DNA of 64,000 nt, from assembly GCA_025642065.1 (NCBI GenBank), contig JAODUP010000577.1, positions 372,501-436,500 on the forward strand, written 5' to 3'. The notes beneath the pieces are model-generated. The model was not told where the DNA came from, made no database searches, and worked only from the letters and a program-made list of their open reading frames with translations. This document shows, piece by piece, positions 22,012 through 34,195 of this stretch. The DNA is from Paralvinella palmiformis (Eukaryota > Annelida > Polychaeta > Terebellida > Alvinellidae). How positions within the stretch are numbered: position 1 is the stretch's first letter; each line of letters begins with the position of its first letter. The position numbers and the translations under genes were made by a program.

Positions 22012-22804
22012 CCTACACAGCTATTTATGGATGTACACTTTCTGATCAAATATTTCTTTCAGCGAGTCTGTCACTCTGAGGTATTCTTGTTTGCTTCTCA
22101 ACAAAGTTGATGACAATGTGAGGCTATGTTCCGTTGATGACAAAAGAATGAGTACAGTTTACATTATGCCATGTGCCTCATCACATGTGAAGATCAGTAA
22201 CGATCATATCAGGGTGTTTGTTCATGTTTGTTCAACCTGTCAGTGGCAGACTCTTCCTTTTTGTTTGCTTCTCTATATAATTAGCTTTCTTCATTAATAT
22301 TCATATATTAGAGTTTGTATACGTGCATGCATAGTATAAATTTATGTATTGACCATCCTTGGAACTGTTTTACAGAATTGATGTTAATGTCTTTATTTCC
22401 TTTGTTATTTTAATACACACAAGTATATTTGCGGGAATCCAAGCTTTTAGCATCTTTTTTTCCACCAAAAACAATTGAAATATAAGTTTTCGCTGTCAAT
22501 CAATGTAAGTTTCCAATAGCAGCTTTTGTATGGTACTTCATGACATGTAGGTAAATCTCTCATAAATGACGTCATCTCTACAAACTACGTACCGTGTGCA
22601 AAATCTAATTTAAGCGTAATCAGTCCACAACACATCGTCAGTTATATAGTATCAAGTATCCTATGACGGTTCAGTTTGAATCATTCCACTCAGAGGCACT
22701 GGATCTTTAGCTGACAGAGAAAGCCGGATTTTGTTACAGCCTTTGGTTACAGCATGTAATCATGAGTTATGTATTCATTCTGATCTGATAGATGTGTGTT
22801 AGCA

Positions 22805-22993
22805 GCGCATGTGTGGTCTAATGGTTGCGTGTTTGATCACAAATCACAACCACCCGTGTTCGAATCTTGGCATGGGCATATATCAAGGATGTTTCATCTT
22901 TGACTTCCCTTCATTACCTTTGGAGGTCGCTCGGCCATTTAGCCTACCACGTGCACAAAAGTGGCCGTAAGACATCAATCATCATCATCATCT
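22805..22993 (+). mobile_element. SINE family A, copy 4 (full length)
   Basis: Head GTGTGGTCTAATGGTTGCG and GTGTTCGAATCTTGG, body GTTTCATCTTTGACTTCCC, TTTGGAGGTCGCTCGGCC and AAAAGTGGCCGTAAGACATC, and tail CATCATCATCATC. The outer GGTGCCTCC is degraded to AGCGCA. Confidence 0.9.
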
Positions 22994-23100
22994 TGATAAA
23001 TGTGTTTTTGTATATGTTTTTTTGTTTCGTTTGGTGTGTGTGTGTGTGTGTGTGATAAACGCACACGCGCGCGCACACACACACACACATACGCACATAT

Positions 23101-23151
<51 letters not shown>

Positions 23152-25374
23152 AATAAGATCACTGTTTCTCTATTTATTGCTTCTCATCAGTATGTGATAA
23201 ATCATTTTATAACAGTTCTTAGCCGTATGTATACTCTTATATGTTATTGGTTCTTAGTAACGTCTGATGAGGTAACATTCAGCGAATTGTATCGAAATAG
23301 TTGACAGACATCAAGTTTGTATTGAGATGGGATGGGTTAGATGAGACTAGAGATGATGAAAGCTAAGTCTCTTGTTGTTGTTGCTGGTAGTGATGATTGT
23401 ATGATTTGCATGTTACTCTGCCTTTACATGTATTTATGTGTTTATGAGAGAGAAAGAGAGAGAGAGAAAGAGAGAGACTTATAAATGTGTATCGATCACC
23501 CAAACACTGGTAGAAAGACACACACCATGTACATTGCTGTGGCTACCTCAATCCAGTGGCAATTTGCATTTTGCCTTGATGTTGTTTCAGCCGTGTGTCA
23601 CCTGTCAATATGTAAATATTTATTAACTGAAGTACATTATTTGCTGATTTTATCAGCATTTCATTAGTGCGTCGTGTGTCTATGATCAGTTCAGGCTTCA
23701 ATACTAAAGCATAATTTCTTTCAATTGTTTTTAGGTTAATCATATGATTATCATCTCATATTGCCTAATGTACAATATGTATGTTAAAATAGATATAATA
23801 ATAACAATAACTGTAATAATGATTATGATGTTAATAGTTAGGTAATAATTTTTTAGTCTTACTAAATAAAAGCCAGCCGAAGGTCACAAATTAAGATATG
23901 ATATTAATTAACATATCTCAAGTTATGATATGAGAACACACAATGACCGAGATTCCTTCATATCTTCTGGCGCTCAACCAATATGATGGCATATTAATTA
24001 CTTCTTGGTGTCCAGTGCATTCTGTTCACACCGTTGCATGCTGGTGAAATCCATGAAGAACTAGTTGATATTGAAGTCTCCACACATTCCACGTGTCACA
24101 GGTCGGTGTCAGGGTCTTAATCATGTGTTGAGGAAGTCAATACTATATCTGTGCCTTATCTCAATGTTCTTTTATTAATGCCATTATTTTATTTATTGCA
24201 TATTTAACCTTATCCTTAGACTATCTTATAGATGATTGTTATATTCTGACACTTTGCTGCACCACTGTCTTTTGTGTTGTAAATCTTCTTTAATTGTCGT
24301 CTATTGTTACCAACCTTTTGACTGTCGGTTACAATAGGGCTTTTATTAGTTTGACCTGGAGTCAACAGGTGGCGCTATTTAGTATCATGTTAATTCACAC
24401 CACAGCTGTCCAACTAGTAACCCACACCTATGCACACCTGTTTCACACCTGCTTGCTGGTATCCATGCATACACGGAGAGAATGTTTTGCCTGTTGGCCG
24501 TATCAGAAAAAGGAAGTAAATTTTTGTGTTCTGACCTACCTGATGATTCAGCAAGATTTTGCAACAGTGAATACATATTCTCTGAGCTATTAGGTCGTTT
24601 TGACAATCGGAATCCTACTAATATGTGTTTATGTAAACGTGAAAATGTTCACGCATCTGCACAAACACACGAAACACGAATATGCACATGCACATGGGCG
24701 TCACTTTCAATCAACCAACAGCGTCACGTCCTTGGAGGTGCATAGTTACCTTTTTTATTCAGTGAAGCTGAATTATAATGTAATTGACAGATGGGTGAAA
24801 ATGGCTGTTTATCTGACGGCCAGACGACCAAATAGTAATATCAAAGTCGGACAGACTGGAAATGGCTAGTTTAACCTCAGTGTGGCTAGGCCTCCAAACT
24901 CCATAACACAATAAACCTTATTGGGCCTATAATTAGCCGTAATGGGCCAGTTGCAGGTATGCTGTTTGAGACCCAGAACTGTTCATTATGACGACTGGGT
25001 GTATTGCTGGCGTTGCGAAAACAGTGATTTGTCCCAGTAATTGTTTGTTTATGGCTGAGAAAATATGCCAACGGCACCCCCTCCGGTGATGCGTGAATAT
25101 GTGATGAAATTTTCAGATTTGGAAAAAAAAGGGTTAAATACTCGGAAGTGGCCTTCTATAATTATATGACATTACGTTCCTATTGTGTAGGAAATTACAC
25201 TATTTATCCGCGTTTGACTGAGTACGGTGAGTGTATGAATAGTTAGTCCCTTATTATTATGATGGCATCTTGTGAGTGCCAGATGTAGGATTAGTTGGCT
25301 AGAATTAGCCAGAGGTTCTTGGTTCAAATCTGAAATTCGCCAATGAATTATTTAAGTTCTTTGGGGGTGATTTC
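22994..25374. other. Non-coding spacer
   Basis: Includes the GT/CA array at 23034-23148 and a GA-rich run at 23444-23476. Frames of up to 99 codons around 24294-24869 lack splice signals or family features. Nothing else is recognised. Confidence 0.45.
23034..23148. repeat. (GT)n followed by (CA)n, self-complementary
   Basis: GT repeats (about 23034-23054) are followed after eight bases by a CA/CG/CA array extending to about 23148. The two parts are reverse complements and could fold as a hairpin. The CG core resembles that at 9571. Confidence 0.93.
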
Positions 25375-25535
25375 AGATGTTTCGCCTCGGCACTGGTCAC
25401 ATCTGGCACATACGGCCGCGTGGCAATATTTTCCCAAGGAAAACACATCCCCCAAACACAGGTATGAACAAGATTCGAACTCACCATCTGTAGGTTTGCA
25501 GTGCACCATTCTAACCACCGTACCACAGGACTGTC
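25375..25535 (-). mobile_element. SINE family B, copy 4
   Basis: Read on the minus strand: GTGGTACGGTGGTTAGAATG, B box GAGTTCGAATC, CATACCTGTGTTTGGGGGATG, TTTCCTTGGGAAAAT, GTATGTGCCAGATGTGACCA and GTGCCGAGGC. It is one of the better-preserved copies. Frames on both strands here are repeat by-products. Confidence 0.8.
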
Positions 25536-25725
25536 GCCACTACTGATTTGAGGTTAAGTGAACAACGATGTGTTGGCGTGAGCTTTATATGAAAACTGTT
25601 AGTAGCTGTTTCCTCCTGTGGGTTAGAAGAGAGATATCATTGTTGGCCAAGGATGCTTAAATAGCTTGGCTTCTTGCAGTCACCAGTGAGTGATAGCTGT
25701 AAATGGATCTAAATGTAAATGTTGC

Positions 25726-25904
25726 TGTTTTACCACCGCTTTGTGCACATGGTTAAGGCTAAATGGCCTAAGTGACCTCCAAAGCCAATGAGGCGAAGTG
25801 AAAGATGAAACAACCTTCTGAAATAACCCAGCCCGGGTTTTAAACCAGGTGCTATAGATCTGTGACCATCAATACCGCGCTACCAGTTAGGCCACGGAGG
25901 CGCC
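25726..25904 (-). mobile_element. SINE family A, copy 5
   Basis: On the minus strand: GGCGCCTCCGTGGCCTAACT head, GGTTTAAAACCCGGGC B-box region, GTTTCATCTTTCACTTCGC, TTTGGAGGTCACTTAGGCC and ATGTGCACAAAGCGG. The tail is eroded. Confidence 0.88.
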
Positions 25905-26860
25905 CAGTGAATGATCAGATAGCTGTAGAACATTGGCTGTTGAATGAAAAACAAAAACAAATCTATTAGTTATTTGAATGCCAACTACTATCTTCTCGTA
26001 TATTCAGCACTCAGTGGTGAAGCTGGTTGTGGACTGCACTGCAAAATTTCAGCTTTGCCTTTGAATCTCAGTATTAGCTGTTCCTCTGGGATGTTTTGGT
26101 AATGCGTACGCACCGCACTCCACATGGCAAGCATGAGTTAGGCATGTTTCCGTCTATTCGAATATTAGTTGTGGATTATATCATGGCAATGAGTTAAACA
26201 CTGAATGATTAATTTGAACTATTTATAACACTAGATTTTATTATACTATTGCAAGATGTGACTCACTTAGTTCTTAAGCATCTAGCAAACTATAGCTGAG
26301 ACAACTGACAAGATGCTGGAAAGTTTACATTTTTTGTAGGATAAAAATTCTGCAGTCGTGTTTAAAATAGAGGAATTTATTTTTCAGGGACTTCTTTCCT
26401 GGGTACGCTCCTCTAAATTTCTCTAACATAGATAATTATAATGATGATGATGATGATGATAATAATAATAATAATGTATGACTTAAATAGCACCACATTG
26501 AGCCATGTTTTTCTTGGATGCAAAAAATAAATGAATAATAATTTCCAGATGAACCATTAAAACATGCAGGTATTTCCAATTTAAGAACTGATGCAATGCT
26601 AAAAGGTCGATCCTTAAGATTAGATTCAAGACTATTTATTGAATGACAGAGACTCAATTGGTTTGGGGGGTTAATTACATAATGTGGCTGCTGCCTATTG
26701 GATTAATCGATGACCGAATGTCTTAAGGCTAATAATTTCGCAGTTTAGGTTTCAGTTGGAATAGCTAACTCATTTGCTGTTCCTCGTGTATTGTTTCTAG
26801 TACATCAGAGCTGTATCTGTGTCATCTATTTCCAATGATTAAGTAATAAAGTCCAGGATA
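25905..26860. other. Non-coding spacer
   Basis: No exon is recognised. A GAT/AAT triplet run lies at about 26440-26475. Confidence 0.45.
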
Positions 26861-27004
26861 GGATGATGACGATGATCGGTGTTTTACGGTAATGAGGCGA
26901 AGTCAAAGATGAAACAATGTTCAGATATACCCACGCCGAGATTCGAACACGGGTGGTAGTGATCCGTGGTCCGACATGCTACCGCTAGGCCACGGAGGCG
27001 CCCA
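26861..27004 (-). mobile_element. SINE family A, copy 6, internally deleted
   Basis: Minus strand: GGCGCCTCCGTGGCCTAGCG, GTGTTCGAATCTCGG, GTTTCATCTTTGACTTCGC, then directly TTACCGTAAAAC. The usual block from TTTGGAGG through AAAAGTGG is missing. Flanks AAAGTCCAGGATAGG (from 26849) and AAAGTGCAGGATCGG (from 27004) look like a target-site duplication of about 15 bp. A third similar word follows at about 27026. Confidence 0.88.
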
Positions 27005-28744
27005 AAGTGCAGGATCGGATTAGATAAAGTGCAGGATAGGATTAGCTGAAATAGAAATATCTTACTGAAGTGAGTTATACTTTGGAAGTGAGTTATACAG
27101 CTTGACCACAATATATTAAACGAAATATACTACTCTAAACTCAGTTAAATAAACTGTCATGCTAACTTACGTGTGCATCAACAATTTAACTGCCAGGACC
27201 CCTCAGCTAAAACGCTAAAAGATGCTGTCAAGTTTAAGTTGCTAACAAATCACTTGCTGTGAGGTGAATTCAGGTTGAGTTGAAGGTAATAAGTGTCTGT
27301 GTTTTTGTACAATCAGTTTTTTTTAATTATTTAATTTTGCATGTAAACTATTGCATTTTGATCTAAAGTAACTGTAATATTTCTTCTAATGACGTTTGTT
27401 TAATAAAATGAGTATACTAACATATTGTATAGTTAATTCGCAATATAATGCACCTATAGTTTAGTTTGAAATTTTGAATAAAGGTTCCCCCGCAAAAAAC
27501 AAAACAATTCTAGACGATTATTCTTAGGAACAGGTTTAAATGGATGATCTAAGTTTTGGGCAGGATTTCTGACACAAATAATTCGGTGCCAGTCATTTAA
27601 AACTTTTTTGGCATGCTTCGGCCTCAGTAAAATGAACCTCTTGCCTTTTCCATTTTGCTTTAGAATTGCACAAAAACGTAACCGACACCTAGAAAAAACC
27701 CAAACATGAAGTAGCGTGTCCCTTTATTTTACTGATGAGAATGTGTTACTTTCGAACATACTTTGAGGTCAGGAATGGTTGTTTTGTGTTGTCAGTGGAC
27801 TACAAAAACAAGTTTAAATGAAGAACCATATTGGAATATTGCCATTAAAGGTTTTTCCTATTTTATGACCAAAAACACATTATTTTTGTTTAATTCGACT
27901 GCCTCGCTTTTCTGTAGCCACCAAAAAACTTTTGTACTAAATAGTTATTGGTTTGTGTTATTGCGTGTGTATTCGGTACATTTTCTTTATCCCTGGTTTT
28001 TGTTCAGGTCTTCATTGATGAGTTTTTATCATGATGTTGGTTTCTGTCGAGATAGCGCCCCCTGTTACAGTGCGATATGTGTATCATGTTGACAGATGAT
28101 TACTCACCTGAAATTATCACCTTTTGTCAGCGTTTAGACAGCTCCTAAAAAGGTGTAATGTGCGCCCAGATGCTGGTGTCAGTGTGTGACCTTGGCGGTG
28201 GCGTCACTGTAGTGTTGATTGCAGTGATGATGATGATGATGATGCTGATGATGATGAAACTTGAAGTGTCTGTATGGTGAAGGGGTTAACTGATAAGTCT
28301 AAGGTGGTCAGATGGTGCGTATGTGTCTGCATTTGTGTGTATTAGCGTGCGTGTTAAGGTGTTGGAGGGAAGTGGCTATAAAGCAATCCATTAAAGAAAC
28401 GGTGAATGATGGAGAAAAAAACATTCGCTTATTTGAGAGCTTAATCAGAAGTAACTATTTATGTCTCTTGTCAGCTTCTATTTCTGCGGTAAATAATCAT
28501 TTGGTGATTTATTCAGTACACATATTTAATAAAGACAATGATGTGAATCTAAAGATTTTGGCTTCAGTTGAACTTGAATTGTTCAGCAATGAATATTGAT
28601 CTTCATTTTGATTAACCTGCCCAATATAATTTCCAATTTTTGGAACCTGATACTCATACTATTTGCCAAGTTTAGGTACACAATCCATAGTACGGCCTTT
28701 TATGGTTGACTGAACGACCAAGCACCAGAAATATCCACATGGAA
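27005..28744. other. Non-coding spacer
   Basis: No exon is supported. Frames of 109 codons (27763-28092) and 95 codons (28312-28599) carry no splice sites, family motif or coding-like composition. A (GAT)n run is at 28226-28256. Confidence 0.45.
28226..28256. repeat. (GAT)n microsatellite
   Basis: GATGAT repeats with one CTG interruption. Confidence 0.93.
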
Positions 28745-29220
28745 TTGATGAGGGCCGCCATTACGGCTGCACAGGAAGCCAGATTCGAAGGCGGGAAGGA
28801 GAAACTGAAATGCTCTGACGTCACATAGGCGCTTTCTTGACCGACGCGGATTATAGTTTCTCTTGAGCGTTAATTTCTGAGCCATTTGAATCATCTTCCT
28901 CTTGTCAAACTGTTATGGTTGTAGGTCATTAATGACGTAATTTTAACAACGCAGTTGCGTTATGTTCTGGAATAATTCTTTTCTCACACTTGTTTACATG
29001 CTTTTGTATGGGTTCTGCAGACTTCAGGTCAACCGGATGTGTTGAAGTGATGTCATCATTCAAGAGCTTCCGGTCTCTGTCTAGCTTCAAAATGGCACTT
29101 TGAACTGGATTATTTAATGTGTGGGTGATCGTTTACACATTTTGACATCATTTATGATACTCGTGAGCATAGCTGTATTTGTCCTGAACATTTGAAATGA
29201 AGGTGGACTATCCCTTTAAC
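28745..29220 (+). mobile_element. MITE-like element M, copy 2
   Basis: Close match to 10320-10783, starting GAGGGCCGCCATTACGGCTG and ending in the well-kept right terminus GGTGGACTATCCCTTTAAC. The left terminal repeat is missing or degraded, so the copy is 5'-truncated at about 28745. There is no transposase frame. Confidence 0.8.
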
Positions 29221-31160
29221 TAGCACTCACTGACTTAACGTCACCATCACTAGATATCGGGTTTAACTTGATTAAAGTAGTCTTGCAGATATATTTGTCT
29301 GTTTGACTAGAACATCAACATTGAAGCAATATTAATCAAACTGAAGTACTACTGTACTTGACTCACTCAGCGATATAACTATATGTTTGAAGCGTACTGT
29401 TTATCTTTCTCTATTCGTAGAACTCTTTATAGTCTAGACGAGTTGTCTCTGGCGAGTATGATTTTATATATAGAGGTTTCGTTATGCAGGCATATGACAT
29501 ACAGTATTATTTAATGAGTATAGAGGTGTGTGTGTGTGGGGGGGAGTGGGTGGAATATGTCACTGGCATATAGATTCTCAAAACACAAATTAGATGATTC
29601 ATCATGGGACTGACTTCATTCTGAAACATGTCACATGTACCAAATTTATTTGTCACTCGGGTGGTCTTTTTCTTTAAATAGGCCAGCCAATTGAAAATTT
29701 AACCATTTGCATATTTAACTGACTCAGCTCTGTGTGCTTGGTTACAGTTCAGGTATTGGTTTTAAGAAATATGACAGCTTAAAATTCTTTATAATGCACC
29801 ATTGTGATGGCACTGATCTTAGATTATAGTCTTCTTCTTCCAACAGTGCCACAAAGTAGCTGTAATATAGGCTTACATATCATAAAGGAAGTGCGCCAAT
29901 GCTCAAGTTATCTTTATTCAGTATTGTGTATAGTAAAGGCCGAGAGAGTGTATACATCCTGTGTCCGATCAATGAAGCAATGTGTGCTTAATTGAAACTC
30001 GATACCTGGATTTCTAAGCTAATACAGTGATGATCCATAGACTTCCATGTTTTTTTATTTATTAAAGTGTTTACTCATTTTTATGAAGGGTATAATTTTA
30101 CTGTTTATTGTTGTCATTGCTGCTAAGTGTTGTAAAATAATGAGCCAACTGTTCATGATATAAAGTATCAGTGCCATCTATCAATGAGTGTAATAGGTTC
30201 TGATTTTCTGAACAAGTGTTAGAACACTGGGCTGCAACGCTTCGGGTTATCGGCTCGAATTCACATCGACCGTATGTACGAGGTGTTAGCCAGTGTTGGG
30301 GTTAAATCAGTCAACCAACGATAACAACCAACAAGAACAACCAACAACAATCAACCATCAACAATCAATCAATAACAATCAATCAACCAATAACAACCAA
30401 TCAATCAACAACAACCAATTAACCAACAACAACAATCAACCAACAACAATCAACCAGCAACAATCAATCAATAACAATCAACCAACAACAATCAATCAAT
30501 AACAATCAACCAACAACAATCAATCAACATCAACCAGCAACAATCAATCAAGCAACAACAATCGATCAACGAACAATAACATGGCCTGTCTGCCTCGGTT
30601 GATCAAAAAGATGGGCACTTCCAAACTCCTAGCTATGACACTGCGTGGGTAACATATACCCCGGGTAATACATACAGCCGATGGTTACAAGACTCTGGAG
30701 GGCTTCGACATCAACGCAGTGTGTTGTTACAGTTTCGGTTGTATCTTAAGGATAGAAAAAGATGAATTACAGTACAATTCAGATTCTTAATGATATCAGC
30801 TATTACGGAACCATACCAAGCACCATCTTATGTTTGTTTAATGGCTGTTATGGATTGAGCTGAGTATTAGTATTGAATTGAGTCGTTTAGCTTCATGAGG
30901 ATCAGAACCCATGGCCTCCAGAAGCTTATAACTACTATGCCTTATTGGCAATACCGAAGCATTTGGCGTAACAATTTTAATGTTGACAAACACAACTGTA
31001 TGATTGACATAACGACATTCCAATTACTCCATCTTTATTTTACATCTAACTTTACAATAATAACTTAAATTATGATCACCAATTACTAACTACCTTTAAA
31101 TACCTCAGTGAATATCCAGATAGGTGATGTACAGTCAATTTTACGATTGTGTTCTTTAAA
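29221..31160. other. Non-coding spacer
   Basis: No exon is seen. It contains a weak SINE-B-like head at about 30205-30270 (GTGTTAGAACACTGGGCTGC, then CGGCTCGAATTC) and the CAA/TCAA tandem repeat at 30302-30580. Confidence 0.45.
30302..30580. repeat. CAACAATCAATCAA-type low-complexity tandem repeat
   Basis: About 280 bp made of CAACAA, TCAATCAA and CAACCAAT words in irregular order. A 69-codon frame over part of it encodes Gln/Asn/Ser/Thr repeats (NNNQSINNNQ type), an artefact of the composition. It lies just after the weak SINE-B-like head and could be its expanded tail. Confidence 0.9.
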
Positions 31161-31161
31161 T

Positions 31162-31236
<75 letters not shown>

Positions 31237-31240
31237 TTTT

Positions 31241-31270
<30 letters not shown>
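31161..31270. repeat. Compound (CT)n(TA)n microsatellite
   Basis: CT repeats with one CC interruption to about 31234, a short T run, a TA run to about 31261, then GAGAGAGAGA. Confidence 0.96.
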
Positions 31271-31271
<1 letters not shown>

Positions 31272-31710
31272 TAACTTATTCCACAACCCGGCAGTGGATA
31301 CTTGGAAAGATTTCTTTCCTAATATTGTTGTGTGGCATTTTTGGATGAAAAAAACACTAAAATGGGTTACGTTTTAACAGCCGTACTGAGTACAGTCTCC
31401 ATGCCAGTGAATGCACCTTTTCTCTACACGAAAATAAGATATATAAATAGGTTGTGTTTCACAGGCATAGTTGTTTAAGGATGTACATATATTTATATAT
31501 CATAGCTTTCTAGCTGCCATTTTCCTGTTGCCGTAATAAATTCACCTTTTATGACACCGCACAAACTGTTATCTTATCAGCTTTGATCTGTGTGTTTTTG
31601 TGGGTCCTGATGGCCCCATCCCAGAATTGTTATTAACTGGTAGGAGTGGGTAAAACGGTAATGCACAGTTTGTATAAGCAACCTTCTAAAATAGGAAAGA
31701 AAGCATGTTT

Positions 31711-31750
31711 TGGTGTGTGTGTCTGTGTGTGTGTGTGTGTGTGTTTGTGT
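31711..31750. repeat. GT-rich microsatellite
   Basis: GTGTGTGTGTCTGTGTGTG-type run. Confidence 0.9.
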
Positions 31751-31877
31751 TAGCAGGACAAAATGGGGAATATGTATATATTTTAGTCAGAAAAAATATA
31801 CACTTTGTTTTAACCATAAGTGTATTTCAGAACATCATGACAAATCAAAATGTGGAAATGAATATGAAAAATAGATC

Positions 31878-31990
31878 CAGTGGTACACTGATTAGAGCAC
31901 GGAGCCGCACAGCTCCGGGTTGTGAGTTCGAATCTGGCTCATACCGGTCTTTGTGGAATGTATTTCCTGTGAAAGTTTCCCCTCAGCCAT
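31878..31990 (+). mobile_element. SINE family B, copy 5
   Basis: Head CCAGTGGTACACTGATTAGA and GTGAGTTCGAATCTGGC (a good B box), followed by TCATACCGGTCTTTGTGGAA and TGTATTTCCTGTGAAAG. The 3' part is lost. Confidence 0.75.
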
Positions 31991-32009
31991 TATAATGTCT
32001 GGTAGTCTG

Positions 32010-32172
32010 GTATGTCTTGTAGCGTGATTAGCCCCATACCTCTAGCACCCGAGTTCAAATCCTGGCCAGGCCAGGCCTAAATGATGTTTCATCTTACACT
32101 TCACCTCATTGTCATTGTGGAGATTGCTCGGTCCATTTAGTGTACAAGAGTGGGTGTAAAATAGTAGTATCG
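32010..32172 (+). mobile_element. SINE family A, copy 7 (damaged head)
   Basis: B box GAGTTCAAATCCTGG and body GTTTCATCTTACACTTCACC, TTGTGGAGATTGCTCGGTCC and AAGAGTGGGTGTAAAATA. The A-box region is rearranged and the tail lost. Together with the SINE-B copies on both sides this makes a cluster of three SINEs within 800 bp. Confidence 0.75.
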
Positions 32173-32527
32173 AGATAAATTATCACTCCATATCCTCATT
32201 ATTCTGTTCTGTTAAACCCTTCGCCTGTGTGTACACACACATACACGTGTGTGCGTGTGTGTCTGTCTCTCTCTCTCCGTGTGTGTGTGTGTGCACTTGT
32301 GTTAATGCCCACGATCAAATTGTAACTTTTCTCACTGTTAAATAGCTATTTCATTGTCAACTTTACGACATTTTATCTCAATAAAGACACACAAAGAGAT
32401 AGATATATTCACACCGAGATACAAATTCTAGAGTAAACATGTAAATTGTTTCACAGGAATAAAGTTGCCGCATATCAACTCTGTGTCCGTGTACAGAAAG
32501 TGTAACATACAGTATTGCTGATTGTTG

Positions 32528-32640
32528 GTGCTAGCGCTCGGATGGTGCAGTGGTTAGAGTATGGCGGTGTATAACTCCAGGTTCCGGGTTCAAATCCGAT
32601 TCACACCTGTGTTTGTGGGATATTTCAGCTCATCTTCAGT
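32528..32640 (+). mobile_element. SINE family B, copy 6
   Basis: GGATGGTGCAGTGGTTAGAG, GGGTTCAAATCCGATTCACA and CCTGTGTTTGTGGGATAT; the 3' part is missing. The 80-codon frame at 32561-32803 starts within it and is not coding. Confidence 0.8.
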
Positions 32641-34140
32641 TACATTATGTATTGAGAGTAAGCGTTTGCAAATAGACGACCTGACCTGTGTTGTTATTTA
32701 TCTTGTTATTTATCAAAGTTTAAAGGCGAGTTTTATTTTGTTAGTTTGTGCATCTTTTTTAATATGGCAGTTATTAGTAGATAAAGGTTTGAATTATGAT
32801 TAGAATGAAGACTGATATCTTGATCGTTGTCGTCGACGTTATTGTTGTTGTTTGCGGCCTTGACCTTCGTGTCTACATTGTGCGCTCCAATCAGTTAAGG
32901 CGAAATAAAATTAATTACCTACCTTCCGAGATAGTAATAAGTTAGATTATACAACGTTATGAGAAATAGAAAGTAAAAAATAAATCCTTTGAATGACCTC
33001 TTTTGGATGTTGACGAACTTGACACGTTTGGCTGATGACATTATATTATGGGGTGTCCACTTATTTTCTGGTCTGTGCTGGGCTGGTCTACTCTTCAGAC
33101 ATACATAAGGTTTGGTCACCACAAGTGATGAAAAGATATCTAGGATTTTTATCAGCTATTAATTAACTGTCAACCATGATAATTTTCATTCATACATCAT
33201 TCCTTTGATTTCACAAGGAAGCCATTACTATAATTGTGATGAGGAAGGTATACCCGGGTGTGTGTGGGTGGGGGGGGTTGTGTTTACATGCTGTTATGGC
33301 TTACACTGATAATGGGTGTGTTTTATATGATTTTTCTCAGTTTGATCTCCATTATTGCAGCCCACTCTCAGTGAGTGTCTCAAGTGAAATGTGTAAGCTT
33401 TTTTGGGGGGTGAACTGCCTCTTTCAGCAAACATATTCTACTCTCCATTCAGGACTTTGTGTTGAGATGCTGTTATGGCTTATGTGCCTCCTCAGTGTCG
33501 TACTGACAATGGATGTGTTTTATATGATTTTTCTCGATTTAATCTCCATTATTGCAGCCCACTCTGAGTGAGTGTCTCGAGTGAAATGTGTAAGCCTTCT
33601 TTTTGGAAGGTGAACCAAGTCTTTCAGCAAACATTCAGTTGCTGACTTGTTGCCATTGTTGGCGACCCTCGGTGACTGGCTTTTGGTGGTCATTTATAAA
33701 GCATGCCACTGACTCTGCCGTGTACGTTTTGTAATGTAATGACAGTAATTCTTTGTCTATTTAATGAAGATGACTACTGAGTTCAACTAAAACCATACTG
33801 TTTACTTGATGGGTGTCACATATTTTATCGCTGTCCTGACGCAGCCATTCCATTGGTGTTGTTGAGGTTTCAGGTGTGCCGACTTACCTTGGCGTGTTTG
33901 TACTCAGGTAGACGGTGTAATGGGATAAGGAATCTCCACCCAGTCACCTTTAGCGAGATTGCTCAATTTAAATGCGTTCATTGTCCATTGATTAAAGTTC
34001 AGTTATTGCCGATTACACTTCGTTCTTCTATTGCAGGCGGCACTTGACAGTAAGCCATTGTGTACATTGTTTAGCGGCTGCTGGAAATGGTACAGTGTGG
34101 TACTGTCGGGGAAGCTAAAATTTGATGCCATAATTACACG
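32641..34140. other. Non-coding spacer with a local duplication
   Basis: No exon is supported. The local duplication at 33292-33632 is listed separately. Confidence 0.45.
33292..33632 (+). repeat. Direct duplication of about 150 bp, two copies
   Basis: Copy 1 at about 33292-33433 and copy 2 at about 33470-33632 share GTTATGGCTTA, GTGTTTTATATGATTTTTCT, CATTATTGCAGCCCACTCT, GTGAAATGTGTAAGC and CTTTCAGCAAACAT in order. About 37 unique bases lie between them, and copy 2 carries a short insertion near its start. The 111-codon frame at 33236-33571 crosses both and is not believed. Confidence 0.9.
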
Positions 34141-34142
34141 CT

Positions 34143-34148
34143 ACACAC

Positions 34149-34192
<44 letters not shown>
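34143..34192. repeat. (CA)n microsatellite
   Basis: CA run of about 48 bases followed by ATATATACATG. Confidence 0.97.

Positions 34193-34195
<3 letters not shown>

Larger units (their letters stand above)
20483..22804. other. Non-coding spacer dense in microsatellites
   Basis: No exon is recognised. Five compound microsatellites lie between 20811 and 22008, and frames over them encode Ile-Tyr, Thr-His or Cys-Val dipeptides. A (GGTGTGTG)-type run is at about 21605-21645. Confidence 0.5.

Noticed and set aside
27763..28599. Frames of 95-109 codons
   Set aside because: No splice-site pair, no recognisable motif, AT-driven composition.
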